Below, in pieces: positions 53,934-62,644 of a DNA stretch of 64,000 nucleotides. The DNA comes from CAZMGV01 sp964621525 [NCBI: uncultured bacterium] (GTDB lineage: Bacteria > JAGRBM01): contig CAZUMS010000002.1 of the NCBI GenBank assembly GCA_964621525.1, forward strand, positions 224,707 through 288,706. The letters run 5' to 3'. Numbering within the stretch: position 1 is the stretch's first letter; each line of letters starts with the position of its first letter. Position numbers and translations under genes: made by a program. The notes beneath the pieces are model-generated. The model saw only the letters and a list, made by a program, of their open reading frames with translations, made no database searches and was not told the DNA's origin.

Positions 53934-55331
53934 ATGAAATCCGCATTACTCATATCGCTGGCGATATTCCTCGGTGCCGTTTCAGGCTGCAACCGGTCCG
54001 GTCCCGACTGGGTAGCTCAGTCCAGAGGCGCCCGTGAAAAGATGGTGTTTGAACGTCTGACCGCTCAGGGGATACCGGAACGGATTGCCCAGCTCTTCCG
54101 GCAGGTTCCACGGGAAATGTTTGTCCCGGAAGCCCACTACACCAACGCCAACAAGGACCTGGCGCTCGGACTTTCGCAGGTCCGGGAAATCGGTGCGCCC
54201 TCGGCCATGGCCAGGTTCCTGACGCTGGCCAATCTGGCACCATACCAGAAAGTGCTGGTCCTTGGCACTTCCGGCGGGTTTATGGAGGTACTCGTCCGGC
54301 TAATCCCGGCATTTGTGACGGTTGTGGATGGGAACTGTCCGGCTGTTGAGGAAAGCCGGAAATCCGCCGAACGGTACCTTGAGACAGCTCACGTCGATTC
54401 CAAAGGGAGCCTGACTTTCGTGTGCGACAATCCTCTGGACATCCGGAAAATTCCGGACGGGAAATATGACCGGATACTGAGCCTGTATTCGACGGGATGG
54501 CTGCCGGGGAAATGGATCGACGATCTGGAGCCATCCGGCCGTATTCTTGTGGTCATTGGGAACCCGGCCAACGGCTGGCTGATGATGGGAGACCGGGGGA
54601 CGACGGGTCTCGGCTGGCGCAAGGGTCCCGGAGTCCGTGGGCTTCCGCTGGCGCCGGACAGTCCTCAGAATTTCTATCCCCAGTTCGCGGGAGATTTTGC
54701 CGAACCGCTGATCTGGCCAGTGAAAACAGACGGCTCCGAAAAGCCGACGGTGCCAGTCGCGGCCATTGCGGAGCCTCCGTCCGATGTACCAGAAGCTCCG
54801 AAATATGACTCTGACGATGCCGCGAACGAGACCGAGGTCCCCGATCTCAAAGAGATCGCTGGGGCGCTTTCCGGACAGAAACACAAGGCCCGGCAGGTCG
54901 ACGTGGAGCTTCCCGCGGAAACCGAGCCGCTCAGGGTCCGGTTCTCAACGACACCGGCTACCGTTAAAGCCGGCGGCAAGCTCGACCTCATGATCAAGTT
55001 CGAACGATCCAGCGACAAGGTCAAAGTCCCTCAGTATCCTTCGGCGTATCTCAAGCTCGATTCGGTTACGGAGATCGGTATCGTCGAGGAACAGAAGTTC
55101 AAGGTCCGGGAGATCACTCGCGCCGAGGCGGATGCGAAGGGCCTCGGAACGAGTTATTACGACACCGTTCCCCCGATTACGGGAACCCTGAAGATCCCCG
55201 CCACGGCCAAACCCGGCCGGTATCCGGTACAGGGAACGGTTTTTTACTTCTTCTGCACGTCCGAAGATGACGCCGGTTACTGCGCAATCCGCAAGGAGCC
55301 GGTCACTTTCTCTATCGATATCGGGTCCTGA
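53934..55331 (+). CDS. Isoaspartyl methyltransferase-like lipoprotein with C-terminal DsbD-like beta domain
   Basis: This 465-residue protein has a lipobox (AIFLGAVSGC). Residues 25-215 resemble protein-L-isoaspartate O-methyltransferase (IPERIAQLFRQVPREMFVPE, LSQVREIGAPSAMARFLTLA, VLVLGTSGGFMEVLVRLIPA), but the usual SAM loop G-x-G-x-G is replaced by GTSGGF. Residues 320-465 form a beta domain (LRVRFSTTPATVKAGGKLDL, GTVFYFFCTSEDDAGYCAIR with two cysteines) like the thiol:disulfide DsbD N-terminal domain. An exported SAM-dependent enzyme would be odd, as SAM is cytoplasmic. It is better read as a structural derivative. It follows the Tat protein gene. Confidence 0.68.
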   Translation: MKSALLISLAIFLGAVSGCNRSGPDWVAQSRGAREKMVFERLTAQGIPERIAQLFRQVPREMFVPEAHYTNANKDLALGLSQVREIGAPSAMARFLTLANLAPYQKVLVLGTSGGFMEVLVRLIPAFVTVVDGNCPAVEESRKSAERYLETAHVDSKGSLTFVCDNPLDIRKIPDGKYDRILSLYSTGWLPGKWIDDLEPSGRILVVIGNPANGWLMMGDRGTTGLGWRKGPGVRGLPLAPDSPQNFYPQFAGDFAEPLIWPVKTDGSEKPTVPVAAIAEPPSDVPEAPKYDSDDAANETEVPDLKEIAGALSGQKHKARQVDVELPAETEPLRVRFSTTPATVKAGGKLDLMIKFERSSDKVKVPQYPSAYLKLDSVTEIGIVEEQKFKVREITRAEADAKGLGTSYYDTVPPITGTLKIPATAKPGRYPVQGTVFYFFCTSEDDAGYCAIRKEPVTFSIDIGS

Positions 55332-56837
55332 TCAGCTATCGCTGTCCGGAGATTCCGGTGAAATGGCGGCTGGATCTTCATCAGCCGGAGCGGCCGCCTG
55401 CCGGGGTTCTTTCTCCTTGCGGACGCGGGTCTTTCGCGGTCCGCCCATGGTCTGGTGGAGCGAAAGCACGTTGGAAGCCGTATCGTGGGACAGGAGTTTC
55501 GCCGTCCGGCCCCAGTTCAGGATGGTTTGGAACAGCCGTTCCGGGTGCTCGTAGGGAAGCTTGATGGCGAGCATTTCAAGAACGACATCCTTGGAAACCG
55601 ACTTGTCGTCCGCCCGCTCCAGCATCCCCATGAGGTGTCGGAATACTTCGAGCTGAAGCAGGGCCATCTTGAGGAGGCGTGGACGGTCATCGACGCCGGC
55701 ACTCACATACTCCGTTCCCCGGGGTGTCAACTCAACCTGCTGCCGGGGAGTATCCACGAAATCGAGCAGTTCGGCCGACTTCACGACGCGCATGGTTTTG
55801 GTGAAATCCTTGGCGATGAGATCGTTCAGTTCGAAAACGTTCACACGGCCCTTCAGTTCCCATAGGATTTCGAGGAGGCCGTTAATCTCGCCCATGTAGA
55901 CACGGGGTAGCGGCTCGAACTTACCGGCACCGAGCGGTGTCTGGCCGGCGGATTTTCCGGTCACGGCATCTGGCGGGATCGCACCGGGGCCTTCGTCCGG
56001 GATAATGGCACGGGTCGCGTGTTCGTGGAGCATATCGAGGGTCTTTTCGAATTCACGAGTCCGGGGGTCGCGAGGGTAAGGCAGGGGAATCGGGACCATG
56101 TCGCGGATGTGTCCGGGACCCGAATCCATGAAATAGACACGCGACGCAAGTAGGGCGATCTCCTTGATGTCGTTCGAGATGAACACCATCGAGACCGGGT
56201 TTTTCTCCTTGTCCATCCAGATTTCCATAAGCTCGGCTCTGAGATTTTCACGCGTCAGAAGGTCCACCTGGCTGAACGGTTCGTCGAGGATCAGGATCTC
56301 CGGCTCCACCGCAAGCCCCCGGGCCATGCCGATCCGTTGGCGCATGCCGCCCGAAAGGTCCCGCGGGTAGACGTCTTCAAAACCTTCAAGGCCGACAACT
56401 TTGATCTTCTGATTCACCTTTTCCCTGCGGACTTCGGGATCGGGAATCCGGTCCAGCAGGACCGTCTCGATGTTTTCCCTGGCGGTGAGCCAGGGGAACA
56501 GGGCAAAATTCTGGAAGACGATCGAAACGTGGGGGTTGATGCCCGCCAGCAGCGACCCCCGGTAGGTCACCTGTCCGGCAACCGGGGCGATGAGCCCGGC
56601 GAGCAGGCGCACAATGGTCGATTTCCCGGCGCCTGATGGCCCCATGATGGCCACGACTTCATGAGCATGGACATCGAGATCGATACCCTCGACGACCAGA
56701 ATCCGGCGGCCATCGGGTTGTTCGTATGAAACGGCCACATCCTTCATGCCCAGTATGACTTCGGAGCCCGGCGTCACATTACGCACTGCGGGAGACGCCG
56801 CTGAAATCTGCTGCGTAAGTGGTGTCTGCTCGGCCAT
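55332..56837 (-). CDS. Nitrate/sulfonate-type ABC transporter ATPase with AAA-associated C-terminal domain
   Basis: This 501-residue protein has an ABC ATPase domain at about 25-270 with Walker A GPSGAGKST (66-74), signature LSGGMRQRIGMARGLA and Walker B ILILDEPFSQVD. From about 315 to 450 it carries the AAA-associated C-terminal domain of nitrate/sulfonate/bicarbonate transporters (MGEINGLLEILWELKGRVNV, then LLDFVDTPRQQVELTPRG), which looks winged-helix-like. It energises uptake with the adjacent permease. It is read 34 bases downstream of the permease. No substrate-binding protein gene is next to them. Confidence 0.9.
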   Translation of the reverse strand: MAEQTPLTQQISAASPAVRNVTPGSEVILGMKDVAVSYEQPDGRRILVVEGIDLDVHAHEVVAIMGPSGAGKSTIVRLLAGLIAPVAGQVTYRGSLLAGINPHVSIVFQNFALFPWLTARENIETVLLDRIPDPEVRREKVNQKIKVVGLEGFEDVYPRDLSGGMRQRIGMARGLAVEPEILILDEPFSQVDLLTRENLRAELMEIWMDKEKNPVSMVFISNDIKEIALLASRVYFMDSGPGHIRDMVPIPLPYPRDPRTREFEKTLDMLHEHATRAIIPDEGPGAIPPDAVTGKSAGQTPLGAGKFEPLPRVYMGEINGLLEILWELKGRVNVFELNDLIAKDFTKTMRVVKSAELLDFVDTPRQQVELTPRGTEYVSAGVDDRPRLLKMALLQLEVFRHLMGMLERADDKSVSKDVVLEMLAIKLPYEHPERLFQTILNWGRTAKLLSHDTASNVLSLHQTMGGPRKTRVRKEKEPRQAAAPADEDPAAISPESPDSDS

Positions 56838-56871
56838 GGGTTCCTATCCTAGCTCCGGTTTCCCCGTCGTG

Positions 56872-58611
56872 TCAGCGGTTCATTGCATACTTGGATTCGG
56901 CGAGAACGGACAGCGGTTTCCAAAGATAGCGGTTCAGCAGGACCACGATCGCAACCATGACGCCGACCACTACGGAGAGGTGATACAGATCGCCGGTGGC
57001 AGCGGCGTCGTTGATCGCCGAGCCGAGTCCCTTTGTCCGGATATCATGGCCCTTGATAACGAAGTACTCCGTCACAATGGTGGCGTTCCATGAACCGCCG
57101 GCCGCCGTGATCCAGCCCGTGACCAGGTAGGGGAAGATCGCCGGAAGAATCAGGACTTTCCATCGGGTCCATCTCGAAAACCCGCTCGATTTAGCCAGTT
57201 CCCGGAGTTCGGCCGGAATGACGGAAGCCCCGGCGATGACGTTGAACAGGATATACCACTGGGCGCCCAGCATCATGAGCAATGCCGCACTGAGGCCTGC
57301 CGGGATGCCCACGAACTCAAATCCCAGGATCGCCACGGGAAAGATCATCGGGGCGGGGAACGAGGCGAGGATCTGGACGACCGGCTGAAGCCGTTTCGCC
57401 CAGACCGGGTTGCTGCCGATCTTGACTCCCACCGGAACGGCCCAGAGGGTAGACAGCAGCGTCGCCAGAAAGACACGGCCCGTCGTGAGGGCCGATTCCA
57501 GGGCAATCTGCCCCCAGTCCTCACCTCTCAGGTTGGAGATGATCTCGGCCACCTTGCCGACCGAATGGGCCGCGAGAAATCCGATGGAGATCCAGAGAAG
57601 GGGTTCGAAACCGGTGAGGCGTTCCCGGATGCGCGGAGCGAATTCGGTTTTCTCCTGCCGCTTTTCTGCCCAGTTCATGAGCCAGCGGTCGAGTTTCGCT
57701 GCGTTCGGGTCGATAAGGTTTTCCCGGATAGCGATAATCAGACGGCTGCGCCGGTAGAGGTTCAGCATCGAGCTCGTGGGGGCTTCCGTTCCTGCCTGCT
57801 CCTCGATCCGGAACTTCTGGGCCCAGGCGACGAGCGGGCGCCAGATCAGGATGTCCAGCAAAACGATCAGGATCAGCATCGTGAGCACGGCGGCGAGCAT
57901 TGCCTTGCCGTCGTTGTTCTGGATCGCCACGGACATGTAGGCGCCGAGTCCCGGCAGGCGGAAGTCCTTGTCCTGGAGAACGAACGCTTCGCTCACCATG
58001 AGAAAAAACCAGCCGCCCGCCACCGACATCATCGAATTCCAGACGAAAGAAAGCATGGCGACAGGCATTTCGACCCGGGTAAGCCGCCGGTACCATCCGT
58101 AGTTCTGGAGCCGGGAAAGCTCGTCCAGTTCCCGGGGAACGGATTTCAGAGACCGGTAGAAGTCGAACGTCATGTTCCATGCCTGCGAGCTGAACATGAA
58201 CAGGATCGCGGCAAGTTCCAGCCCGATGGTCGAGTTGGGGAACAGGAGCGTAAGGCCCAGTATGATGCCCGGCATGAAGCCCAGCAGCGGGATTGACTGG
58301 AGGATATCCAGCAGGGGGATCAGGAATCGCTCCGCGCGCGGGGCCTTCGCGGCGGCGTATCCGTAACCCAGCATGAAGATCACGCACAGGAGATAACTGA
58401 TCGTCGCTCGCGCCAGAGACAGGGCCGCGTAACCGGGCAACGAACTGATCGATAGATCGATGGAAACGGCGATCTGGGGCGGAGCCTGAACCCGCGAAGC
58501 CAGCAGTGAAACCTGATAGACGACCCCGAAGATCAGCGCGATCACCAGCACGTCTGCCCAGAGGGAGCGGCGCGAGGGAGCGAAACGGGTCCACAGGGAC
58601 GCAGTTTCCAT
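56872..58611 (-). CDS. Fused double permease of a nitrate/sulfonate/taurine-type ABC transporter
   Basis: This 579-residue protein carries two permease domains in one chain, each with about five to six membrane helices and an EAA-type loop: the first near ELSRLQNYGWYRRLTRVEMP, the second near AELRELAKSSGFSRWTRWKV. Most such permeases are about 260 residues and form dimers, so this is a natural fusion of two copies. Together with the ATPase it makes a complete inner-membrane import core. The substrate is unknown; the family label covers nitrate, sulfonates and bicarbonate. GGAGG precedes the ATG beside the 10-bp palindrome CCAGATCTGG. Confidence 0.88.
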   Translation of the reverse strand: METASLWTRFAPSRRSLWADVLVIALIFGVVYQVSLLASRVQAPPQIAVSIDLSISSLPGYAALSLARATISYLLCVIFMLGYGYAAAKAPRAERFLIPLLDILQSIPLLGFMPGIILGLTLLFPNSTIGLELAAILFMFSSQAWNMTFDFYRSLKSVPRELDELSRLQNYGWYRRLTRVEMPVAMLSFVWNSMMSVAGGWFFLMVSEAFVLQDKDFRLPGLGAYMSVAIQNNDGKAMLAAVLTMLILIVLLDILIWRPLVAWAQKFRIEEQAGTEAPTSSMLNLYRRSRLIIAIRENLIDPNAAKLDRWLMNWAEKRQEKTEFAPRIRERLTGFEPLLWISIGFLAAHSVGKVAEIISNLRGEDWGQIALESALTTGRVFLATLLSTLWAVPVGVKIGSNPVWAKRLQPVVQILASFPAPMIFPVAILGFEFVGIPAGLSAALLMMLGAQWYILFNVIAGASVIPAELRELAKSSGFSRWTRWKVLILPAIFPYLVTGWITAAGGSWNATIVTEYFVIKGHDIRTKGLGSAINDAAATGDLYHLSVVVGVMVAIVVLLNRYLWKPLSVLAESKYAMNR

Positions 58612-58716
58612 ACCTCAGCCGCCTCCAGATCTGGCCAGATTGTTCAGGGCCGGGCCGTCCGGCATGAACGCGGATTGTCTACCCGTGTGATTCCGGGAGC
58701 GCAAGGTTGGAGCGGC

Positions 58717-60132
58717 TCAGGCGTCGGGGAATATTTTGCCGGGGTTCAAGATGCCTTTAGGATCGAAGGCCTGCTTGACGGACTTGAGGATGGCGAGCTC
58801 TGCCGGGCTGAATGCAATCGGCAGGAAACGTTTTTGTACCAGACCGATGCCGTGTTCACCCGAGATCGTGCCGCCGAGAGCCGTCGTGTGCCGGAAGATT
58901 TCTTCGATGCACACCGGGAGCCGGTTATCCCAGTCACGGTCGCTGATGCCTTCCTTGAGCAGATTCACATGCAGGTTGCCATCTCCGGCATGTCCGTAGC
59001 AGACGCTGGTGACCCCGTGCCGGGCGCAGATTTCCTTGACGCCTGAGAGGAGCCGGGGCAGGGCGGCCCGGGGGACGACGGTGTCTTCTTCCTTGTATAC
59101 AGCCCGGGATTTCACGGCTTCCCCAACAGCCCGCCGGATAGCCCACAGATCTTTCTGTCTGGCGGCGCCGTCGGCGAGTACCACGTCTATCGCACCGCCT
59201 TCCAGCATGATTTCGCCTGCCCGTTCAGCCTGCGCCCGAACCTGTGCGGGTTCGCTTCCGTCCACCTCGACGAGCAGATGGGCAGCGGCCCCCCGGTTGG
59301 GGACGGTTTTATCGAGATGGCGGCAGGCGCTCTCCACCGCATCCCGCTCCATGAATTCGCACGCCGACGGGACAATGCCGCCCAGAAACAGCGCCGGCAC
59401 GGTTTTACAGGCCGCTTCCGGCGAATCGTAGGCGGCCATGAGAGTCTCCCGGCAGCGGGGGAGCGGAATCAGGCGGAAGATGATCCGGGTAATGACGGCG
59501 AGCGTGCCTTCGCTTCCTACGATCAGCTGGGTGAGGTTGTAGCCGGTGACATTCTTGAGCAGCTTGCCGCCGGTGCGCAGGATTTCTCCGTTCGGGAGGA
59601 CGGCCTCGAGGCCGAGCACATAGTCCTTGGTCACGCCGTACTTGACAGCCCTTGGGCCGCCCGAACACTCGGCGAGGTTGCCGCCCAGGTGACAGGATCC
59701 GCGCGAAGCCGGATCCGGCGGATAGAAGAGCCCCACTTCCTCGACGGTATTCTGGAAGGTTTCCGTAACCACACCCGGTTCCACGACCGCCATGATATTC
59801 TGCCGGTCGATCTCGACGATCCGGTTGAACCGTTTCATCGACAGCAGAATCCCGCCGTGTACGGGGAGCGCGCCGCCCGAAAGCCCCGTTCCTGCGCCCC
59901 GTGGAGTCACGGGAATTTCCCGCTCGTTCGCCAGCCGGAGAATTGCCGATACCTGCTCCACCGTATCGGGCTCCACCACCACTTCCGGGAGAAACACGAG
60001 GTCTTCCGTTTCGTCGTGGCCGTAATCGCTCCGGCGTTCCCGGTCGGTAAAAACATGGGCCGGTCCGGCGATCCCTTCCAGTTGCCGGAGAATCTCCGCC
60101 GTAACCGGAGCGAACTTCTGGGGATTCGCCAT
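58717..60132 (-). CDS. FAD-linked oxidase (GlcD/D-lactate dehydrogenase family)
   Basis: This 471-residue protein has an FAD-binding PCMH domain at about 35-215 with PVTPRGAGTGLSGGALPVHG and GLFYPPDPASRGSCHLGGNL, and a C-terminal FAD-oxidase domain ending EHGIGLVQKRFLP and FDPKGILNPGKIF. The family oxidises 2-hydroxy acids such as glycolate or D-lactate. Its upstream neighbours on the strand, a ferredoxin and a one-cluster Fe-S protein, could take its electrons, replacing the usual GlcF. Start ATG at 60132, 10 bases after the upstream stop. Confidence 0.92.
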   Translation of the reverse strand: MANPQKFAPVTAEILRQLEGIAGPAHVFTDRERRSDYGHDETEDLVFLPEVVVEPDTVEQVSAILRLANEREIPVTPRGAGTGLSGGALPVHGGILLSMKRFNRIVEIDRQNIMAVVEPGVVTETFQNTVEEVGLFYPPDPASRGSCHLGGNLAECSGGPRAVKYGVTKDYVLGLEAVLPNGEILRTGGKLLKNVTGYNLTQLIVGSEGTLAVITRIIFRLIPLPRCRETLMAAYDSPEAACKTVPALFLGGIVPSACEFMERDAVESACRHLDKTVPNRGAAAHLLVEVDGSEPAQVRAQAERAGEIMLEGGAIDVVLADGAARQKDLWAIRRAVGEAVKSRAVYKEEDTVVPRAALPRLLSGVKEICARHGVTSVCYGHAGDGNLHVNLLKEGISDRDWDNRLPVCIEEIFRHTTALGGTISGEHGIGLVQKRFLPIAFSPAELAILKSVKQAFDPKGILNPGKIFPDA

Positions 60133-60142
60133 AGGGGAGGGT

Positions 60143-60589
60143 TTACTTTCGCCGGTCTGCAGTCGAGCGGTCGTAAGTTTCGAGGTGCCGTTTCATGAGA
60201 GCGACGATGCCCCGGAGATTGACCCCGCGCGGGCAGACGGCCTCGAACCGGTCGAGGCCAGTCCAGCGCGCCACGATCTGCCGGGCCGATGGGTAGTCCG
60301 GCATGGAGCGGGAGAGGCACAGGGCGAGATCCCTCGGGGTCGCCTGGAGCGGGGTGTACGGCCGGCCGGATCCGAAGTAGGCGTGGACACAGGCGTCACA
60401 GGCCACACATTTCTCGAATGTAGGGAAGACCGTGCGCTCGGAAGCCGACAGGGTGGTAAGGCCTTCGGCTTCGTAGTTTGCCCGGTAGGCCTCGATCCCC
60501 TGCCGGGGATGAAACGGCGAGAGCTTCTTCAGGAAATGGAGAAAGAAGCGCCAGCCGAGGAAGATCAGTGCGAAGATCCGTTTCGACAT
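60143..60589 (-). CDS. Small Fe-S protein (one 4Fe-4S motif) of the flavin oxidase operon
   Basis: This 148-residue protein starts at ATG 60589; a longer frame overlaps the ferredoxin gene. A basic hydrophobic N-terminus (KRIFALIFLGWRFFLHFLKK) suggests membrane association. It has one cluster motif, CVACDAC followed at distance by CPRGVNL, which gives the C-x2-C-x2-C...C-P set of a GlcF-like ferredoxin fold. The CCG domains of GlcF are missing. It begins two bases after the ferredoxin stop and lies just before the FAD oxidase, so it may pass electrons between them. Confidence 0.7.
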   Translation of the reverse strand: MSKRIFALIFLGWRFFLHFLKKLSPFHPRQGIEAYRANYEAEGLTTLSASERTVFPTFEKCVACDACVHAYFGSGRPYTPLQATPRDLALCLSRSMPDYPSARQIVARWTGLDRFEAVCPRGVNLRGIVALMKRHLETYDRSTADRRK

Positions 60590-60590
60590 T

Positions 60591-60824
60591 TCAGGTATCC
60601 CCGTCCCGGCCGATGGCGTCCGTCGGGCAGCCTTCGAGGGCCTCTTCACAAAGGTCGGTTTCCTCGGCGGTTCTGGGCTGTTTTCTCACGAAAGAATAAC
60701 CCTTATCGTGCATCTCGAAGAATTCCGGCGCCGTGTTCACGCAGGCGTCGCAGGCGATGCAGTTTTCGTCCACGAAATACCTGCCCGGCCGGTTTTCGGG
60801 GTATGCCTTGGTCTTGTCTGCCAC
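60591..60824 (-). CDS. Ferredoxin [4Fe-4S]
   Basis: This 77-residue protein has NCIACDACVNTAPEFFEM (C-x2-C-x2-C) and a final cysteine in LEGCPTDAIGRD, the single-cluster ferredoxin layout. The start is GTG at 60824. It should carry electrons for the FAD oxidase downstream or for the divergent ferredoxin-dependent reductase at 61031. The shared 206-base region upstream supports coordinated control of both, which is inference. Confidence 0.88.
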   Translation of the reverse strand: MADKTKAYPENRPGRYFVDENCIACDACVNTAPEFFEMHDKGYSFVRKQPRTAEETDLCEEALEGCPTDAIGRDGDT

Positions 60825-60926
60825 GAAATAATTCTCTACCTCTCCATATGTCGCGGTAGCCGCGGTGAAACAAGCGGGAAGGGAGCGGGGGCTGCCCAGT
60901 TATTCCACAAAACGGGGAGTTTGCCC

Positions 60927-60955
60927 TTGATCGACAGCCTCAGGCTATATATAAC
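60927..60955 (+). promoter_or_regulatory. Candidate promoter of the nitrite/sulfite reductase gene
   Basis: TTGATC (60927-60932), 17 bases, then TATAAC (60950-60955), a five-of-six -10 box in a sharply AT-rich patch. The leader to the ATG at 61031 would be about 70 bases. Confidence 0.6.
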
Positions 60956-60966
60956 CAAATTAGTTA
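60952..60966. promoter_or_regulatory. Candidate operator overlapping the reductase -10 box
   Basis: TAAC (60952-60955), 7 bases, then GTTA (60963-60966) is a short inverted repeat in an AT-rich island, overlapping the -10 box and the expected start site. Its place fits a repressor of a redox or nitrogen gene, but the arms are only 4 bp, so chance is possible. Confidence 0.3.
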
Positions 60967-61030
60967 GGTATCTGGAAGGCCTGGATTCCTGACCCTCCTT
61001 CCCACATCCTGAAGACGGAACGATAAGTCC

Positions 61031-62623
61031 ATGAACGAAGTCGAACGAGCAAAACTGAAGGGTTTCAACAACGATTTCCCCGGCTGGGCAGTGCGGGGCG
61101 AATCGCAGGTCACGGACGAGGACCACAACCTGTTCAAGTGGGACGGCGTATACCACCAGCTCCAGCGCGGCTACTACATGACCCGGGTAAAGATCCCCGG
61201 CGGACGGGTGACAGCCCACCAGGCGCGCGGCATCGCCCATATCGCCGACCGCTACGGCCGCGGCGTCATGAACCTCACCACCCGGCAGGATATCCAGTAC
61301 CACTGGACGCCGCTGGAGCAGGTCCACAAGCTTCTGGAAGAACTCGAAGCCATCGGCCTCACGACGAAAAACGCCTGCGGCGACACGGTCCGGAATATCG
61401 TCGCCTGCCCGTGGGCCGGCCTCTGCTCGCATGAGCCGTTCGACGTCACGCCGTACGTCATGGCTGTCCACAACGACATGATCGTCCGCGAGGAACTGCG
61501 GAACCTCCCCCGCAAGTTCAAGATTTCGTTCAACGGATGTTCGGGTTCCTGTGCGCAGCCTCAGATCAACGACATTGGCTACATCGCGACGCGCAAGATC
61601 ACCGAGGGCGTCACGCAGAACGGCTTCCGGGTGATCGCGGGCGGCGGCCTCGGGGCCAAGCCGCATCTCGCGAAGGCGGTCTTCGACTTTATCCCGGCCG
61701 AATCCGTCGTCCCGGTGACCAAGGCGTTCGTCAAGCTGTTCCGCGATCACGGAAACCGCCAGGTCCGGACCAAGGCCCGCATGAAGTTCGTCCTGATGGA
61801 CTGGGGCGTGGAGAAGTTCCGCCAGGTCCTCATGGACTACATCCGCCAGGAAGAGTCCGTCGACATCGACGAGATCATCCCGGCTTCCCCGGTCGTCTCG
61901 ACGCAGGCGGTCCAGCCGCCGGACGAGTTCGTTGGCATCTATCCGCAGAAACAGCGCGACCGGATGATCGTCCGCGCGCTGGTGCCCCGGGGCGATCTTT
62001 CCTCGTCGCAGCTCTACCGGGTCGCCGATCTCGCCGACAAGTACGGCGACGGCACCGTGACGTTCACCAACCGGCAGAACTTCGAGCTGCACTTCGTCCA
62101 CACGAGCGACGTGAATGAGCTGGTCGCCCAGCTCCGCTGGCTCGGCTTCGACGTGAACGGCCACTCGCACATCGCCGACACCGTCGCCTGCGTCGGCACC
62201 ACGCTCTGCACCAAGGCCGTCGCCGGGAGCCCCTCGCTCGCCCACCGGATCATGGAGCGGTTCGGCAACGACCAGCGCTACTCGGTCGTCTTCCGGAACT
62301 TCCGGATCCACATCAACGGCTGCCCGAACTCCTGCGCCCAGCACCACACGGCCGACATCGGCTTCATGGGCCTTGTGAAGAACATCGGCGGCGAAAAGCG
62401 CGAGGCCTACCAGGTGGCCCTCGGCGGACATCTCGAAGGCGCCGGCAAGGTGGGCGATATCTGCGCCAAGGCCGTGTTCCCCGATGAATGCGTGGAACTC
62501 GTCAGGACCGTCCTCGACACGTTCGTCCGCGAACGTCACTCGGGCGAATCGTTCGCCGACTGCTACGACCGCAAAGGCGCCGCCTTCTGGTCCGAAACCG
62601 TCCGACCCTACCTCGTGGCGTGA
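61031..62623 (+). CDS. Ferredoxin-dependent nitrite/sulfite reductase-type sirohaem protein
   Basis: This 530-residue protein has two ferredoxin-like and two sirohaem-binding halves. Half 1 contains ARGIAHIADRYGRGVMNLTT, C126-x5-C132 (VACPWAGLC) and C170-x3-C174 (FNGCSGSCAQPQINDIGY). Half 2 repeats the scheme: SQLYRVADLADKYGDGTVTF, C387-x5-C393 (VACVGTTLC) and C431-x3-C435 (INGCPNSCAQHHTADIGF). The cysteine spacing is the same in both halves. The enzyme reduces nitrite or sulfite with six electrons. Which one cannot be read; no sulfate or nitrate genes are close. The gene is strongly codon-biased (GC-rich third positions). Confidence 0.92.
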   Translation: MNEVERAKLKGFNNDFPGWAVRGESQVTDEDHNLFKWDGVYHQLQRGYYMTRVKIPGGRVTAHQARGIAHIADRYGRGVMNLTTRQDIQYHWTPLEQVHKLLEELEAIGLTTKNACGDTVRNIVACPWAGLCSHEPFDVTPYVMAVHNDMIVREELRNLPRKFKISFNGCSGSCAQPQINDIGYIATRKITEGVTQNGFRVIAGGGLGAKPHLAKAVFDFIPAESVVPVTKAFVKLFRDHGNRQVRTKARMKFVLMDWGVEKFRQVLMDYIRQEESVDIDEIIPASPVVSTQAVQPPDEFVGIYPQKQRDRMIVRALVPRGDLSSSQLYRVADLADKYGDGTVTFTNRQNFELHFVHTSDVNELVAQLRWLGFDVNGHSHIADTVACVGTTLCTKAVAGSPSLAHRIMERFGNDQRYSVVFRNFRIHINGCPNSCAQHHTADIGFMGLVKNIGGEKREAYQVALGGHLEGAGKVGDICAKAVFPDECVELVRTVLDTFVRERHSGESFADCYDRKGAAFWSETVRPYLVA

Positions 62624-62644
62624 GAGGGCGGAAGCCGCCGCTCG

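Noticed and set aside
58625-58634. Palindrome CCAGATCTGG before the ABC permease
   Set aside because: Ten bases next to the ribosome site, expected by chance in 64 kb; no second copy or promoter context seen.
60899-60909. DnaA-box-like TTATTCCACA
   Set aside because: It has one extra base against TTAT-N-CACA, no further boxes nearby, and no replication genes in the window.
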